DNA of 64,000 nucleotides, taken from Periconia sp. R9002 (taxonomy: Eukaryota > Ascomycota > Dothideomycetes > Pleosporales > Periconiaceae). Below the pieces are notes generated by a model. That model had not been told where the DNA came from. It saw nothing but the letters and a program-made list of their open reading frames with translations, and made no database searches. Both the position numbers and the translations under genes were made by a program. The stretch covers positions 124,001 to 188,000 of the forward strand of contig JAMAHW010000060.1 in assembly GCA_023627715.1 (NCBI GenBank). Direction: 5' to 3'. Position 1 is the first letter of the stretch. Every line of letters starts with the position of its first letter. Below are positions 19,598 to 31,909 of the stretch, piece by piece.

Positions 19598-20701
19598 TTG
19601 TACCCATCTTGTCTGTCTCTTTGGTGTTTTTTTTTTTTCCTTTTCTTTTTTTATGTACTACAATATACCACCTTTCCTTTTGTTTCTCGCAATCCGATGC
19701 GTTGTTTTACTCTGCATGATTTTTTCAAAAATAACGACTGAGTGATTGATTCCCCTATGCATCCCATCGATTTGTGTCCACCTGCAGTCAGTGTGAAGAA
19801 AAGAGAAGCAAATATCTTTCTTGACAGTCTTTTGATGACAGCAAGCTTGTTCAATCAATCAATGTCTCGAAATATATCCCCCCTATCACCATCCCATCAC
19901 CGTTTCCTACATGGTAGGTACGTCAAATATGTACCACCGCAATCCAATCCAATCCAATCCAAGCCCATCTTGTCCTATTCCTGACCAACTAAAGCCTTAG
20001 CTATATATGAAAATAGTACCTACCCTACCCGTACCCAAACCATACCTCCAGATATCCCAAAACAGCAACCCGGTCCGCCCTTCCTTGTTCCACCCCTCCA
20101 ATCCCCCAATCCACCCCTTCTACTATACTGCGAACAAACCCCGTGGTGCCCGAATATTAGTGCGGAACCGAAGGATGTGCGAGATTTTGCCGAAGTAAAG
20201 CGAATGAGACGGGGTTATTAATGTGGATGGAAGGATTTCAATTTCGTGGGGTTAACTACAGTAAGACCGAAAGGAGGTAACGAGGAGGGGGAGGGGTAAC
20301 GACTATGACGCGCACTCCCTCTCACTCCCCATCACATACAAAGGCGAACAACAAATGTACGGCAACCAACGTTGCATTAACTGAATATGAGAGATTCCAT
20401 GTGCAAGAAAGCTCTACGATTTTCTATAAGAAAAAAACATAGAACTATGTGAATGCAGTATGTAGATGGATGTAGTAAACTCGTCCGCCCGGCAAGTGTC
20501 GCGTCCTGTTGCCCCATCCAACTACAATATCCTGTAGCCCCACCACTACCTATCACTCTACTTTACTACCTACTACTACTACCACCCTATATCTCCTCTC
20601 TTCTCCTCTCCACTTCCTCTTATCCTTCTTACCTCTGCTTCTGCTTCTTTTTCTTGCTGTATCCATACCATTCCTCAACATATACCCCTCCATCATCCAT
20701 T
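19598..20701. other. Intergenic
   Basis: No gene recognised. T-rich tract at 19627-19653 just after the stop. A (CAATC)n-like run at 19938-19962. Positions 20500-20700 form a CT-rich leader typical of the strong promoter of the following dehydrogenase gene. Confidence 0.5.
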
Positions 20702-22596
<1,895 letters not shown>

Positions 22597-23184
22597 ATTG
22601 GTGGCGGGGCAACAGATTAGAGCGTGTCAATGGCGAGGAAGCGTAGGTATGGAGGGAAGTAGAAAGAAGAACACGAGTTGCCGTGAGCAGTGACGTAGCT
22701 TTGTAACATGTACGGAAGGAAAGAGTGGAAGGCGCCACTGCTGCATCCCGTCGTGCCTTCCCTTAAACCCCCGCAACGGGAGGGAAGCAAGTGGGGAACA
22801 AACAGCACTCTAGCAAAATACCAAAATGATGCAATTGAACAAGAAAAACTTTTCAATTTTGAATCGTGTATTCCCTTTGAATGCGTTGTGCTTTTCTGTT
22901 TTTCTTGTATACATACGTTTTCGATGTGAACATATATGCAGGTATGCATGTGTGGGAAATGACAGTACATACATAGGAGTGAGTACCTTGTTGATCACCC
23001 CAGTGCCGAATTTATCGCGCAAAGCTAGGTAGGTACATGTGCCATGCATCCATCCAAGCTAGAACTTATCGATCACCTACTTTATTTTTTCATGTTTCTG
23101 CTTTTCTCAGTATTCATGTTTTCTCCCTACCTTTTCTTATTTTTTTTTCGAAAATACATGTACATGTACATGTACATATGTATC
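22597..23184. other. Intergenic; 3' flank of SFA1 before the hairpin array
   Basis: No gene recognised. A (TGTACA)n microsatellite sits at 23155-23180 just before the first hairpin of the array. Confidence 0.5.
23155..23180. repeat. (ACATGT)n simple repeat
   Basis: About four copies of a self-complementary hexamer immediately before the first hairpin. Confidence 0.7.
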
Positions 23185-23231
23185 GGTGGGTGGTAATGAT
23201 GATGATGATGACGATGAATCTCACCACCATC
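23185..23231 (+). ncRNA. Hairpin without recognised TATA (array entry)
   Basis: GGTGGTAATG...GATGAATCTCACCACC forms a stem. No TATA/CTTTACACTG module precedes it, so it may be the 3' remnant of a truncated unit. Confidence 0.4.
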
Positions 23232-23295
23232 CTTCATTGTTCCTCCCTACCTACCTACCTACGTACGTAATCAAATCTAGTGACGGGGAGGAGGG

Positions 23296-23552
23296 TATAT
23301 AAACCCCCCCTTCCTCCCCTTTTCTCTTTTCTTCTTTTTCTTCTTTACACTGCGACGGGCGTGGGGTGAGGTGAGGTGCTAAAATGTCTAAAAGAACCAA
23401 GACATGTTTGGTGCTGGTGTGTGAGTCGGTGGATGGGTGGGTCGGTGTGTGGGTCCATGTATTCATGTATTCATGTGTTTTGTTTTTGGGGGTTAGGTGG
23501 AAGTGCGATGGTGGTGGTTATGGTGATGATGGCGAAATTCATCATCACCATC
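23296..23552 (+). ncRNA. Candidate hairpin RNA unit 1
   Basis: TATATAAA, then a pyrimidine tract to CTTTACACTG, GCTAAAATG in the body, then a perfect 12-bp stem ATGGTGATGATG / CATCATCACCAT. Confidence 0.5.
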
Positions 23553-23647
23553 GTTTATTCTGATATACTTACATATCATTGACATTGGACGGGGGATAGG
23601 GTGACTGGAGATATGCGTGGGCTTAGTAATATCGAGTAGGTCTGAGG

Positions 23648-23882
23648 TATATAAATACCTCCCTTCTTCCCCCTCCTCTTCTTTTCTTCTTTACACTACG
23701 GAGAGCGGGGGTTAAGGTGGGGTGGTGTACTAAAAAAAGCTAAAGCCCATCGTGTATGTGGTGCTGGTGCGTCGGTGGGCGGGTATTGTAGGTTCATTTG
23801 CTGGGTGTTTTGTTTTCGAAATTGGGTGTGGATACGATGGGGATTATGGTGGTGGTGGTGGTGAGATTTATCATCGCCATCG
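23648..23882 (+). ncRNA. Candidate hairpin RNA unit 2
   Basis: TATATAAA, TTCTTTACACTA, GTACTAAAA, then GGTGGTGGTGAGATTTATCATCGCCATC. Pairing uses G-U wobbles. Confidence 0.5.
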
Positions 23883-23960
23883 TGTGTTTTGTAACTACGG
23901 GAAAAGGGGGGGGAAAAGGCGTGGGTACATAGGTTTAGTAAGAACGAATCATGTCTGAAG

Positions 23961-24141
23961 TATATAACCCCCCCTTTCTCCCTCTTCCTCTCCTTTTTCT
24001 CTTTACACTGCTGTGGGATAGTAAGAGAAGGAGCGAGATCAAGCAGCGGAAGAAGCTCGCCCATGACCTGTGTGTCTCGTCTTTTTCATTAGCGTTGGGT
24101 GGTGGTCCTGGCGCTGGTGGCAAGATTCATCATCGCTATTG
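23961..24141 (+). ncRNA. Candidate hairpin RNA unit 3
   Basis: TATATAAC, CTCTTTACACTG, then GGCGCTGGTGGCAAGATTCATCATCGC. The stem is weaker than in units 1, 7 and 16. Confidence 0.45.
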
Positions 24142-24231
24142 TTTATTCCTATATACATATCATTGACACTCAAAGGGGGAGAAGAGGCGGGCGGTGTGTG
24201 GGCTTAGTTTAACAAGTATGTCTGATCAATG

Positions 24232-24453
24232 TATAAATACCCCCCTTCTTCTCCCTCCTCCTCTTCTTTTCTTCTTTACACTGCTTTGGAGTAGCAAGAG
24301 TAGGAGAGGGATTAAAACACCGAATATGTGTCCAGAATGTTCTGTGTGTCTCGTCTTTCCTATTTACTATTTTTAGTTCCAAGAAGTGAGTATAGCGGTT
24401 TATAGTGAGGATCATGGCGGTGGTGCTGGTGGCGAGATTCATCATCACCGTCG
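24232..24453 (+). ncRNA. Candidate hairpin RNA unit 4
   Basis: TATAAATA, TTCTTTACACTG, TATTTTTAG, then GGTGGTGCTGGTGGCGAGATTCATCATCACCG. Confidence 0.5.
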
Positions 24454-24531
24454 TTTATTCTTACATACCCATGTACATATCATCTACAAAAATTGGAGGA
24501 TAGGTGGACGGGTGCGTGCGTGAGACTGAAG

Positions 24532-24734
24532 TATTCAAACCTCCCTCTTCTTCTCCCTCCTTTTCTTTTCTTCTTCTTCACACTGCTGGGGGTGATAGGA
24601 TGTGATTATAAAACAATTATGTAACGTCAACATGAATTTTTGGAGTTGGTCTTTGTGCCTACATACCCGCCGCGGCATCATGGTTTCCTAATTTTAGTTC
24701 GTGGAGGTGGTGGTGCAATTCATTATCACCATCG
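24532..24734 (+). ncRNA. Candidate hairpin RNA unit 5
   Basis: TATTCAAA (degenerate TATA), CTTCACACTG, then GGTGGTGGTGCAATTCATTATCACC. Confidence 0.45.
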
Positions 24735-24806
24735 TGTTTTTGTAACAAATTGGGATACGAGGAATAGGGGCGTGTGTTGGCTTAGTAAGAACGCATATTT
24801 CTGATG

Positions 24807-25006
24807 TATATATACTTCTTTACCTCCTTCCTTTCTTTTCTTCTTTACACTGCTAGGAGATAACAAGAGGTGATTATAAAAACATGGACGCGACTTCTAA
24901 TAAGTGTCTGGAGTTCGTTATTATACTTGCATATGTACGTACCGTGACAACATGAATTTATGTTTTTGGTTCGTGGAAGTGGTGGTGCGATTCATTATCG
25001 TTGTGT
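24807..25006 (+). ncRNA. Candidate hairpin RNA unit 6
   Basis: TATATATA, TTCTTTACACTG, then GTGGTGGTGCGATTCATTATCG. Preceded by GGCTTAGTAAGAACG. Confidence 0.45.
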
Positions 25007-25067
25007 ATAGGGTGTTTGTTCTTACTAGTTAGGGGATAGCGGGGGTGTAGGGGGGCGGGGACGTAGG

Positions 25068-25257
25068 TATAAAAACCCCCTTCGTCCTCTGCCTCTCTTC
25101 TTTTCTTCTTTACACTGGTATGAGGGCAGGAGGGTCAGCAGGACATTCGAAATATGGATGGAAAAACTCCAATGTTCTGCGTCCCTTGGTTTTTCATGTT
25201 TTAATTTTTAGCAAGATATTCATGCACGATAGTGGTGATGAGATTCATCACTATTAA
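25068..25257 (+). ncRNA. Candidate hairpin RNA unit 7
   Basis: TATAAAAA, TTCTTTACACTG, TTTTTAG, then a 12-bp RNA stem ATAGTGGTGATGA / TCATCACTATT with two G-U pairs and a GAT loop. Confidence 0.5.
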
Positions 25258-25313
25258 ATACCTACACGGTGAATTGAATAGATTTGTGCGATTAGTAAGG
25301 AGTAGGTCAAAGG

Positions 25314-25500
25314 TATATAAACCCCGTGTTTCTTCCTTCTCTTCTTTTCTTCTTTACACAGGTATAAGGGTAGGAGGGCGAGTAGGATATTAAAAAAATC
25401 ATTTTCGATGGTTATATGTTCTGCGTTTCTTGGTTTTTCATCCTTTATTTTTTTAGGAAGATATATAGGCACGATGGTGGTGATGAGGTTCGTCACTATC
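25314..25500 (+). ncRNA. Candidate hairpin RNA unit 8
   Basis: TATATAAA, TTCTTTACACAG, TTTTTTTAG, then GATGGTGGTGATGAGGTTCGTCACTATC. Preceded by GATTAGTAAGG. Confidence 0.5.
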
Positions 25501-25564
25501 CTCGGGGTAAGGTGTATTTCCTTCATTTCGTTTTCCTTCTTTCTACTACTATCTTAAAATTTAG

Positions 25565-25656
25565 GTACAGAGGCGTTTATTATCGAGACACCACGGGGCG
25601 TAGCGTATTAAGACACTGATGATATACTATGACCACCCTAGTTAAATTTAATTAGG
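25565..25656 (-). mobile_element. MITE-like dispersed element, copy 1
   Basis: The reverse complement matches the copies at 31010, 40685 and 45241 (CTAGGGTGGT, TAGTATA, GTGTCTTA, CGTGGTGTCTCGATAA, CTGTACC). It lies between hairpin units 8 and 9 and replaces the promoter of unit 9. Confidence 0.6.
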
Positions 25657-25680
25657 TAAAGAAAAGTAAGAGGGTTGTCA

Positions 25681-25826
25681 TACTAAATGAATTATAGGGC
25701 TACTATTATGTCTGGTGTTGGTACGCGTTGTTGGGCAAGTATCATATATTCTACGTTTTTGATTTTGAAAATGAAGTAAATTGGCTCGTAACGGTGGTGG
25801 CGATGATGATGGGATTCATCACTATT
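25681..25826 (+). ncRNA. Hairpin RNA unit 9, promoter replaced by MITE
   Basis: The body has TACTAAATG and the hairpin GGTGGCGATGATGATGGGATTCATCACTATT. No TATA or CTTTACACTG precedes it; a MITE-like element is there instead. Confidence 0.4.
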
Positions 25827-25910
25827 AAGTACCTAGAGCGAGATATTGTAGGGGGTTTGTGTTTGTGGGCCCACTAAGAATGAGTCAGTACACGGGTGTG
25901 TGTGGGTGGG

Positions 25911-26099
25911 TATATAAGCCTCCTCTTCTTGCTCTCTTCTTTGTTTTGCTCTTTACTTCCGCGCGGTGGACGAAGGTAGAAGAAGGTCACATGCTGTATA
26001 CGACTTACAATAAATGGACATGCTCTGGTGTTTGGTTTTTAGATGGGGAAGTACAATGGTCGGTGATGGTAGTGGCGGTGATGGGATTCATCACTATCG
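25911..26099 (+). ncRNA. Candidate hairpin RNA unit 10
   Basis: TATATAAG, a pyrimidine tract with CTCTTTAC, TTTTTAG, then GTGGCGGTGATGGGATTCATCACTATCG. Confidence 0.45.
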
Positions 26100-26168
26100 A
26101 ACCCCTCATAGCTCGGTGTCCTAGCAAGTCTGTGTTTGTAGGCTTAGTAAGTACATAGGGTACGTGTG

Positions 26169-26406
26169 TATATAAACCCTCCTACTCTTCTCCTCTTTCT
26201 TCTTTTCTTTTTTTTTTCTCTACACAGAGCGTGGATTGAGGTGAGGTAGGGTGTTGTACTAAAGAAGAGTTTGAGTGCGACTGATGCTTGGGGTTTGTTG
26301 GCAAGTGGGATAGTATAATGTCCCTACATTTTTTATGTTCAGAAAGAAAGGTATAGTATTTGGTGACGGTGGTGATGATGATAGTAGTGAGGTTCATCAT
26401 CACCAT
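26169..26406 (+). ncRNA. Candidate hairpin RNA unit 11
   Basis: TATATAAA, CTCTACACAG, GTACTAAAG, then GGTGGTGATGATGATAGTAGTGAGGTTCATCATCACC. Preceded by GGCTTAGTAAGTAC. Confidence 0.5.
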
Positions 26407-26458
26407 TCATGTGTCGTTTGTTCCGACTGATTAGGGTATAGGGTGGCTCGGATGTAAC

Positions 26459-26643
26459 TATATAAACAACGTCTTCTCCTTCTCGCTGTTTTTCTTTGTT
26501 CTTTACAATACGAGGGAATGATATTATTAAGATAAAACCGTTTAGACGAAAATAATATGTTCGGCGTGCCTATTATAATATGTTTTCAAATTCTGATTCA
26601 CGCATGGTAATAGTACTGACGATAATTGAATTTATCATCATCA
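26459..26643 (+). ncRNA. Candidate hairpin RNA unit 12
   Basis: TATATAAA, TTCTTTACAATA, then GACGATAATTGAATTTATCATCATC. The stem is short. Confidence 0.4.
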
Positions 26644-26707
26644 ATTTTCCGTTTCCCTGTAGTAGGCTCAGAGTACTGCTTAGTAAGAAAAAAGTGTGGG
26701 TCCCAAG

Positions 26708-26908
26708 TATAAATACTGCTCCCTTTCTCCCTCCTTTCACTCTTTACATTGTTGGGAGGATAGAATGATAAGGTGTTGGATTAAAAATTACTGAACTCAA
26801 TTCATGTTCTGCGTGTCTGTTCCGTCGAATTTTTAGGTTTCGAAATCACGCGTAGCGGTCGGCCATAATATTGAAAATGATGATGACGGTATGATTCAGC
26901 ACTGTCAC
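26708..26908 (+). ncRNA. Candidate hairpin RNA unit 13
   Basis: TATAAATA, CTCTTTACATTG, TTTTTAG, then a weak hairpin around GATGACGGTATGATTCAGCACTGTC. Confidence 0.4.
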
Positions 26909-26996
26909 AATCTATATTGTAGTTACATGTGCATATGCCAGTAGTATTCGAGTGGCTTTAAGGATTAGTGAAGGTTGGGTGTGCGTGTGGCCTGGT

Positions 26997-27252
26997 TATA
27001 TAAACTGTTCCTCTTTCTCTTTTCTTGAGTCTTCTTTACACTCAAGTGCTACTAGATAAGGGCAGTAGATTAGGAGAGTGGGGTGAAGTGCGGTGTCGGA
27101 CTAAAATAAAAATACGTCTCTGTGCATGTTCGTGGTGTGTCGGTGTGTCTACATACATGTGCGTCATGTTTTTGAAGTTCTTCATCGAAGTACAGAGGTT
27201 AGTAACGATGACTGGGGGTAATGACGATGATACTGTGATCCATCATTATTAT
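26997..27252 (+). ncRNA. Candidate hairpin RNA unit 14
   Basis: TATATAAA, TTCTTTACACTC, GACTAAAATA, then a weak hairpin around GATGATACTGTGATCCATCATTATT. Confidence 0.4.
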
Positions 27253-27341
27253 TGTTTTGTTCCTATTGATCCACAAAAGTGATGTGCGTATGTGTGGGCT
27301 TAGTAAGAAGCGATAGGTGTGTGAAGGTGCGAGGGTGCGGG

Positions 27342-27560
27342 TATATAAACTGCTCCTCTTCTCTATTTTTCTTCTTCTTCTTCACACCGCTGGGAGAGGG
27401 CAGGAATGAGAGTGAGGTGTTCTACTAAAAGAAGCACAAAAAAAGCTGATGTTTGGGGTTCGTTAGTTCATATTAAGTATTGCTCTTCAGTTTTCGAAAT
27501 GAAAAGTATAGCGATGATGACGATGGTGGATGATATTGGTGATGAGATTCATTATCGCTG
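27342..27560 (+). ncRNA. Candidate hairpin RNA unit 15
   Basis: TATATAAA, TTCTTCACACCG, CTACTAAAAG, then TTGGTGATGAGATTCATTATCG. Preceded by GGCTTAGTAAGAAGCG. Confidence 0.5.
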
Positions 27561-27629
27561 CGGTTTGGTCACAGCAATGAGTAGGGCCTTAGGGGTATGT
27601 AGCTTAGTAACAAGGAGACAGGTAGTGAA

Positions 27630-27781
27630 TATATAAACCACCTCCTTGTCTCCTCTCCTTCATCCTCTTCACAATGCTAAGGGAGGGCATTATGGTGTTA
27701 TAATCAAAGGATATTCCATGATCTGCAATGTGCAGAGTGTTTTTTAAGGTAGAATGGTGGCGATGAGATTCATCGTCGCCA
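27630..27781 (+). ncRNA. Candidate hairpin RNA unit 16
   Basis: TATATAAA, CTCTTCACAATG, then an 11-bp RNA stem GGTGGCGATGA / TCATCGTCGCC with two G-U pairs. This is the shortest unit. Preceded by AGCTTAGTAACAAGG. Confidence 0.5.
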
Positions 27782-27822
27782 ACCTATCATCTCGGATAAG
27801 TTGTCGAATTATTGCGCTTAAG

Positions 27823-27880
27823 TATATAAATGCCGCCTTCTTTTCTATCCCCGTTTCACTTGAAGTATATTAGCCGAAAT
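27823..27880 (+). promoter_or_regulatory. Last TATA/pyrimidine module of block 1
   Basis: TATATAAATG followed by a pyrimidine run and CGTTTCACTTG. No hairpin follows, so this is the truncated end of block 1. Confidence 0.4.
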
Positions 27881-29040
27881 TATAGCTAGTAGACATAATA
27901 TACACACTACTTCGGCGTGGTTGTATCTGGTCGATCCCAGGCGATCAAGCAAGCGCAAGAAGTATACGGCCCCTGTATCAATGTCATTTCCAACAGGCTC
28001 GCGAGAGACCTGCGAGTCATTTTCACCTTTTGCCGAGCCTAGGCAGCTTTCAGCTTGATTGGAGACTGTGAATACTCCACAGTCTCATGCAGCCTTGCGG
28101 ACTGTGGGGAAAGTCAACAGCCCATGGTTCTATCAGGGTCCAGATCAGCGATTAAGACTACATCGCGTTAGAGGATCGCATAGAAAATTCGAAGATTTCG
28201 AGCAGCAACATGTAGGCGTGAAAATGTGAAACACCAATCCGATAATCGGATCCGTCAAAATCTAGTCAGGTGTCCCGAGGCTGTGGACAGCATGGTGGAT
28301 ACATCTTGGTCTGGAATCAGATGTACAGTATGTACAAATGCTTTAGGCGCATGTTGAGCTGCGTTGCCCCTGTATAAGTGCAGAAATGGCTTCCGTCCTT
28401 AGCTGTAGGCATTGTCGAGCCGCGGAGCTGGGTGGACCCGCTCCTAGCCAGAAACATCTTCGACGATTAGTTGAATTGGTACAACTCCTCCAAGTTCTTG
28501 CGCGCGACAATATTGTGGACCGTCTTTGCGGTTATGGAGCGAGAGTTGTTCACGTATGACAACTCAGCTCAACACCGGAAACAACCCTGCACACACTAAA
28601 CATTGCATGGGGCAGCGGAGATGGTAAGAATCAGGAAGGATGCAGACGTGTCGAGAATAACAAAGACTGCGCAGGAGCTAAGGGAATCTTGAGATACTTT
28701 AACGTTGCCAGAATATACACCACAACAATCATCAATTAATCAATCCAGAGCGGCTGGTTAAAGTGCTGTCATCAATGCCTCTGTGCCCTGTGTAGAAGAA
28801 AAGCTGAATTGAAGTGATAGTTCGACAGTCTATCTAGCAACCCGCAGTCACTGCTGACTCGTTTAGAGAAGCTGGGGCTGAGCGCCATGCGTAGCGGCTG
28901 GCGTGATGTGGTGAAGCCACAATCGCTAGTGGTTGTAGAAGTTCTAAAGTTAAGTAGTTCAGTGGCCCAGATACAATCACCTTCTTTTTAGGTTGCCCTT
29001 CTTTCACACTACATTGTTGCGATCTCATCGATCTTTCGAG
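27881..29040. other. Spacer between hairpin block and membrane-protein gene
   Basis: No gene, hairpin unit or tRNA recognised. Base composition is more balanced than in the arrays. The promoter of the following gene is presumably within it. Confidence 0.4.
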
Positions 29041-30716
29041 ATGGATGATTATCTGGATTATCGTACTTTCGCATTTCTGGCCAACTTCGCAGCCGCCATG
29101 TTACTGGCAACGGTGTCACTGGGCATCTATGTCACTACCAACAAGCTCTACGTCGGGCATTTGAGCACGAAGGACTACCCCGTCATCTCCCTAGATACCA
29201 CTTACTGGAACGTTGGATGCACTATAGCCGGAACCGCCATCGGCACACTGGCCGTAGTCGCGTTCGCAATGCAAGACAAGTGCTTAACGCGGCACGATTT
29301 GGTTGCCGAGCGAGGTGTGGTTGCGATGTTCCTGCGGCCGCTCACGATCAAGCGCGGTGGTGATCAACTCGTGCGTCGGCAGCTGCCACTGGAACGCACG
29401 CTTTTGGCGCTGCTGACGCTCACGGCTGCGCTCTCAAGTGCGATGGTCGTGGCGCTGTTTGGGGTACGCTCAGTCTCAGACGTAGTTGTCAACCCGCTTC
29501 CGTCTTACGGACTGGTTGACTTCTTCGACAGGTATTTTCTGTCGACGGAGCAAAGGGTGGAATCGTTCCCAACCTCTATCTCTTCGACGTTCCGATTGTG
29601 CCCTTCTTAACCGGATTTTTATACAAAGCGGCTTATATTGCTGGTATAAAATCGGGTGGCCAGCCCTACAGAGGTGGCTTGTTGAACCCGACGGAGCAAG
29701 GTCTGGTTGGAAGTAACCTATACGAGACGCTCTATACAGGTGGCATCGGCCTAAACGTATCTTCCTATCTACGATATGTCGGCACACCGCGGGAATTCAG
29801 TATGCCGGCAGACTATAGCTTCAACAAGCTGGAAGCCATAGTCTTCGGTACGCACGTTCATGTAACCTGTACAAACGTAACCTCCGAGTATTCGATCAAA
29901 CGTGTTGATGTCATACCTGATATCATTAAAAGTATTGTCACAGTCGCAGTGGCAGAGAAACCTGGCGGACCCAACTTCAAGTTTGCTTATTGGCCCTTTG
30001 ATACCTCCCCACTAGAAATCGATTCCTCGGTTACCATTGACCCAAGCACTAGTAAGCCAACACTTTTTCTCGCTCTAGGTGGTGTAAAAACAGTACGACA
30101 ACCCTTCATCCTTGGGTGCACGTTCGGAGGGAGAGAGTATCTCGCCAGCGTGTCCGTTACTTCGGTGTCATCGCCGCTCCGGCTCGACCATGAGGTGTTT
30201 CAGGGCCCTGAGCTCAGCCCAATCATGCAACAATATCTGGCAAACATGAGCCAGATGCTATTTGGATATAACGGCGTGGGTGTGGTTCGAGGATTCCTTG
30301 ATGCAGGCCTTGACGGCTCGGAGGAATCGACGGCCTCATCTCTCCAAACTGTCCTAGAGCAACTTGGCGAGGCATACTTTGCGTATATGCGGCAGACGGT
30401 GGAGAAGCCTAACATTGTTGGAACTCGCAGTGAAGGTAAAACCAACGGGAGCAGGTTGCAGCTGTATATAACAACCGTTCGTCTGGGTGGAGCATCGTAT
30501 GGCTGGTTAGTAGTTCCTGCTGCACTCTTATTGGGCACAATGATTGGGATCGTTAGAATTTGTACATACAGGACCATGGCTGAGTTTGAGACACAAAACG
30601 CGGTCAACCTACTGCAATCGACGTTGCAGAACGCGGCCATTTCCGACACTTCAAAACTAGAGTACCGCGACGGGGCAATACGGGAGATAAGAAGTGGTCA
30701 AGAAGCTGAATCATGA
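29041..30716 (+). CDS. Multi-span membrane protein of unknown function
   Basis: Two exons: 29041-29463 and 29532-30716. The 68-nt intron (GTACGC...TTCGACAG) restores the frame exactly, giving 535 aa. Predicted layout: a membrane span near residues 9-30 (FAFLANFAAAMLLATVSLGI), a second near 63-80, a third near 118-141, a long loop with potential N-glycosylation sites (NVT, NVS), and a last span near 460-480 (WLVVPAALLLGTMIGIV) before a short basic tail. A possible upstream start at 28993 (MPFFHTTLLR) is in frame. I do not recognise the family; the architecture recurs among fungal hypothetical proteins. The gene sits between the two hairpin arrays and looks as if it were inserted there. It is the only protein-coding gene in that interval. 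Confidence 0.7.
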
Positions 30717-30916
30717 ATAATTTCCAGCGTAACAAAGCGGAGATAATACTCCTTCTTACCTAGATCATCTTTTTAAAAATGAGTAAGAACCTCGGTACCG
30801 TCTATGTTACCCTTTTTCTTCACGTTATCAGGGCAAGGCAGAATGGGGGGAAAGTGCCACACTCCAAGGGTGATTTCGATACTAATATGTACTAATTGTA
30901 GTTTTTGTGGTTCAGA
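30717..30916. other. Short spacer, re-entry into hairpin array
   Basis: 3' flank of the membrane-protein gene. No separate feature is seen before the hairpin at 30917. Confidence 0.4.
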
Positions 30917-30950
30917 AAGGTGGTGATGAGATTCAAGATTCATTCCCCAG
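30917..30950 (+). ncRNA. Hairpin remnant of block 2
   Basis: GGTGGTGATGAGATTCAAGATTCATTCCCC. The left arm is intact. The right arm is altered by an apparent duplication of GATTCA. Confidence 0.4.
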
Positions 30951-31009
30951 TTCAAGCGATGGGTTAGTGAGAGAGGGTGGGTAGATAGGGAACGTAGGGG
31001 TATACCTTT

Positions 31010-31120
31010 ATCGCGTGTACAAAATTAGTTGAGTGTAACTAGGGTGGTTACAGCACATGGTTAGTGTCTCAATAAGTTACGCTACGTGGTCTCTCGTCAA
31101 CAAACGAATCTGTACCTAGG
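31010..31120 (+). mobile_element. MITE-like dispersed element, copy 2
   Basis: From TGTACAAAATTAGTTGAG to CTGTACCTAGG. It shares AACTAGGGTGGTTACAG, TTAGTGTCT and CTACGTGGTCTCTCG with the other copies. The ends are short inverted repeats (GTACA...TGTAC). Confidence 0.65.
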
Positions 31121-31353
31121 TTTCAAAATATAACTTCTTTCTCCTCTACTTTCTTTATGTTCTTCACACTGACGAGGGGGGCAGGAGGTTAATGTGCTAT
31201 AGTATACTAAATTGTATTGACGATTGCTAGTGTTTGGGGTTTGTTGGTGTGTGTGTCATGATCTAGGTTTTTCGAATTACGCGTGCCGGTAATAAGGAGC
31301 GTCATCGTCGGCATCGGTCCTAATACGTAAACTGGTCAATGCTAAAGAATTGA

Positions 31354-31590
31354 GTATATAAACAGCCTCTTCTTCTTCTTCTTTCCCCTCTTTTTTTTCT
31401 CTGCATTACAGTGAGGGGTAAGAGGATAATATAAGATGTTAAAATTGAGAAATACGAAGAAGCATTTGCGGTTGTTTGGGTTTGGCGTTTGGCTTTTGTT
31501 TGGCTAGCAGCGCGGCACATAAGTAGGCGTCATGTTTCTTAGGGCTTGGGTTTTGGGATTAAATGGTAGTGGTGGTGGATATCATTATGA
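31354..31590 (+). ncRNA. Candidate hairpin RNA unit, block 2
   Basis: TATATAAA, TTCTCTGCATTACAG, TGTTAAAATTG, then GGTGGTGGATATCATTATG with a weak stem. Confidence 0.35.
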
Positions 31591-31670
31591 CGAGCCATAG
31601 CTTACTCATCTCACTACGGCCTAGTCTCCACGCTGGAGGATTCTATAGATATGCTGTGGGTGTGGACAGG

Positions 31671-31847
31671 TATATAAATTTCTTCTCTTGCTTCTTCTGG
31701 GTAGTGAACCTGGGTTGAGGTATCAGACGAAAATACACAAACAAGAGTAGGTATGTTTGCGGTGTGTTGGTTTTGAGTTTTTGAGTTTTCAATTTTAGCG
31801 TTTCATGCGCATAGGTAAGATCATGAGATATATCGTCATCACCGAAG
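31671..31847 (+). ncRNA. Candidate hairpin RNA unit, block 2
   Basis: TATATAAA and TTCTTCTGG, with a body of the usual composition, then GATCATGAGATATATCGTCATCACC. Confidence 0.3.
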
Positions 31848-31909
31848 TTAGTGGACAAAGAGTAAGGGTACATGATGGTAGATATCGCTTAGTAAGTTCG
31901 GCATGTAGG

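Larger units (their letters stand above)
23185..27880 (+). repeat. Hairpin-RNA-like tandem array, block 1 (about 17 units)
   Basis: Each unit carries, in order on the plus strand: a box like GGCTTAGTAAG; 15-45 nt later a TATATAAA box; a pyrimidine tract of 30-50 nt ending in TTCTTTACACTG; a G-rich body with GTACTAAAA; often TTTTTAG; and finally an inverted repeat around GATGA-GAT-TCATC. Unit length is 150-330 bp. TATA boxes: 23296, 23648, 23961, 24232, 24532, 24807, 25068, 25314, 25911, 26169, 26459, 26708, 26997, 27342, 27630 and 27823. Hairpins end near 23231, 23552, 23882, 24141, 24453, 24734, 25006, 25257, 25500, 25826, 26099, 26406, 26643, 26908, 27252, 27560 and 27781. No reading frame is conserved between units. 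The order TATA, initiator-like tract, body, hairpin suggests independently transcribed small noncoding RNAs. Transcription is inferred. Confidence 0.7.
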
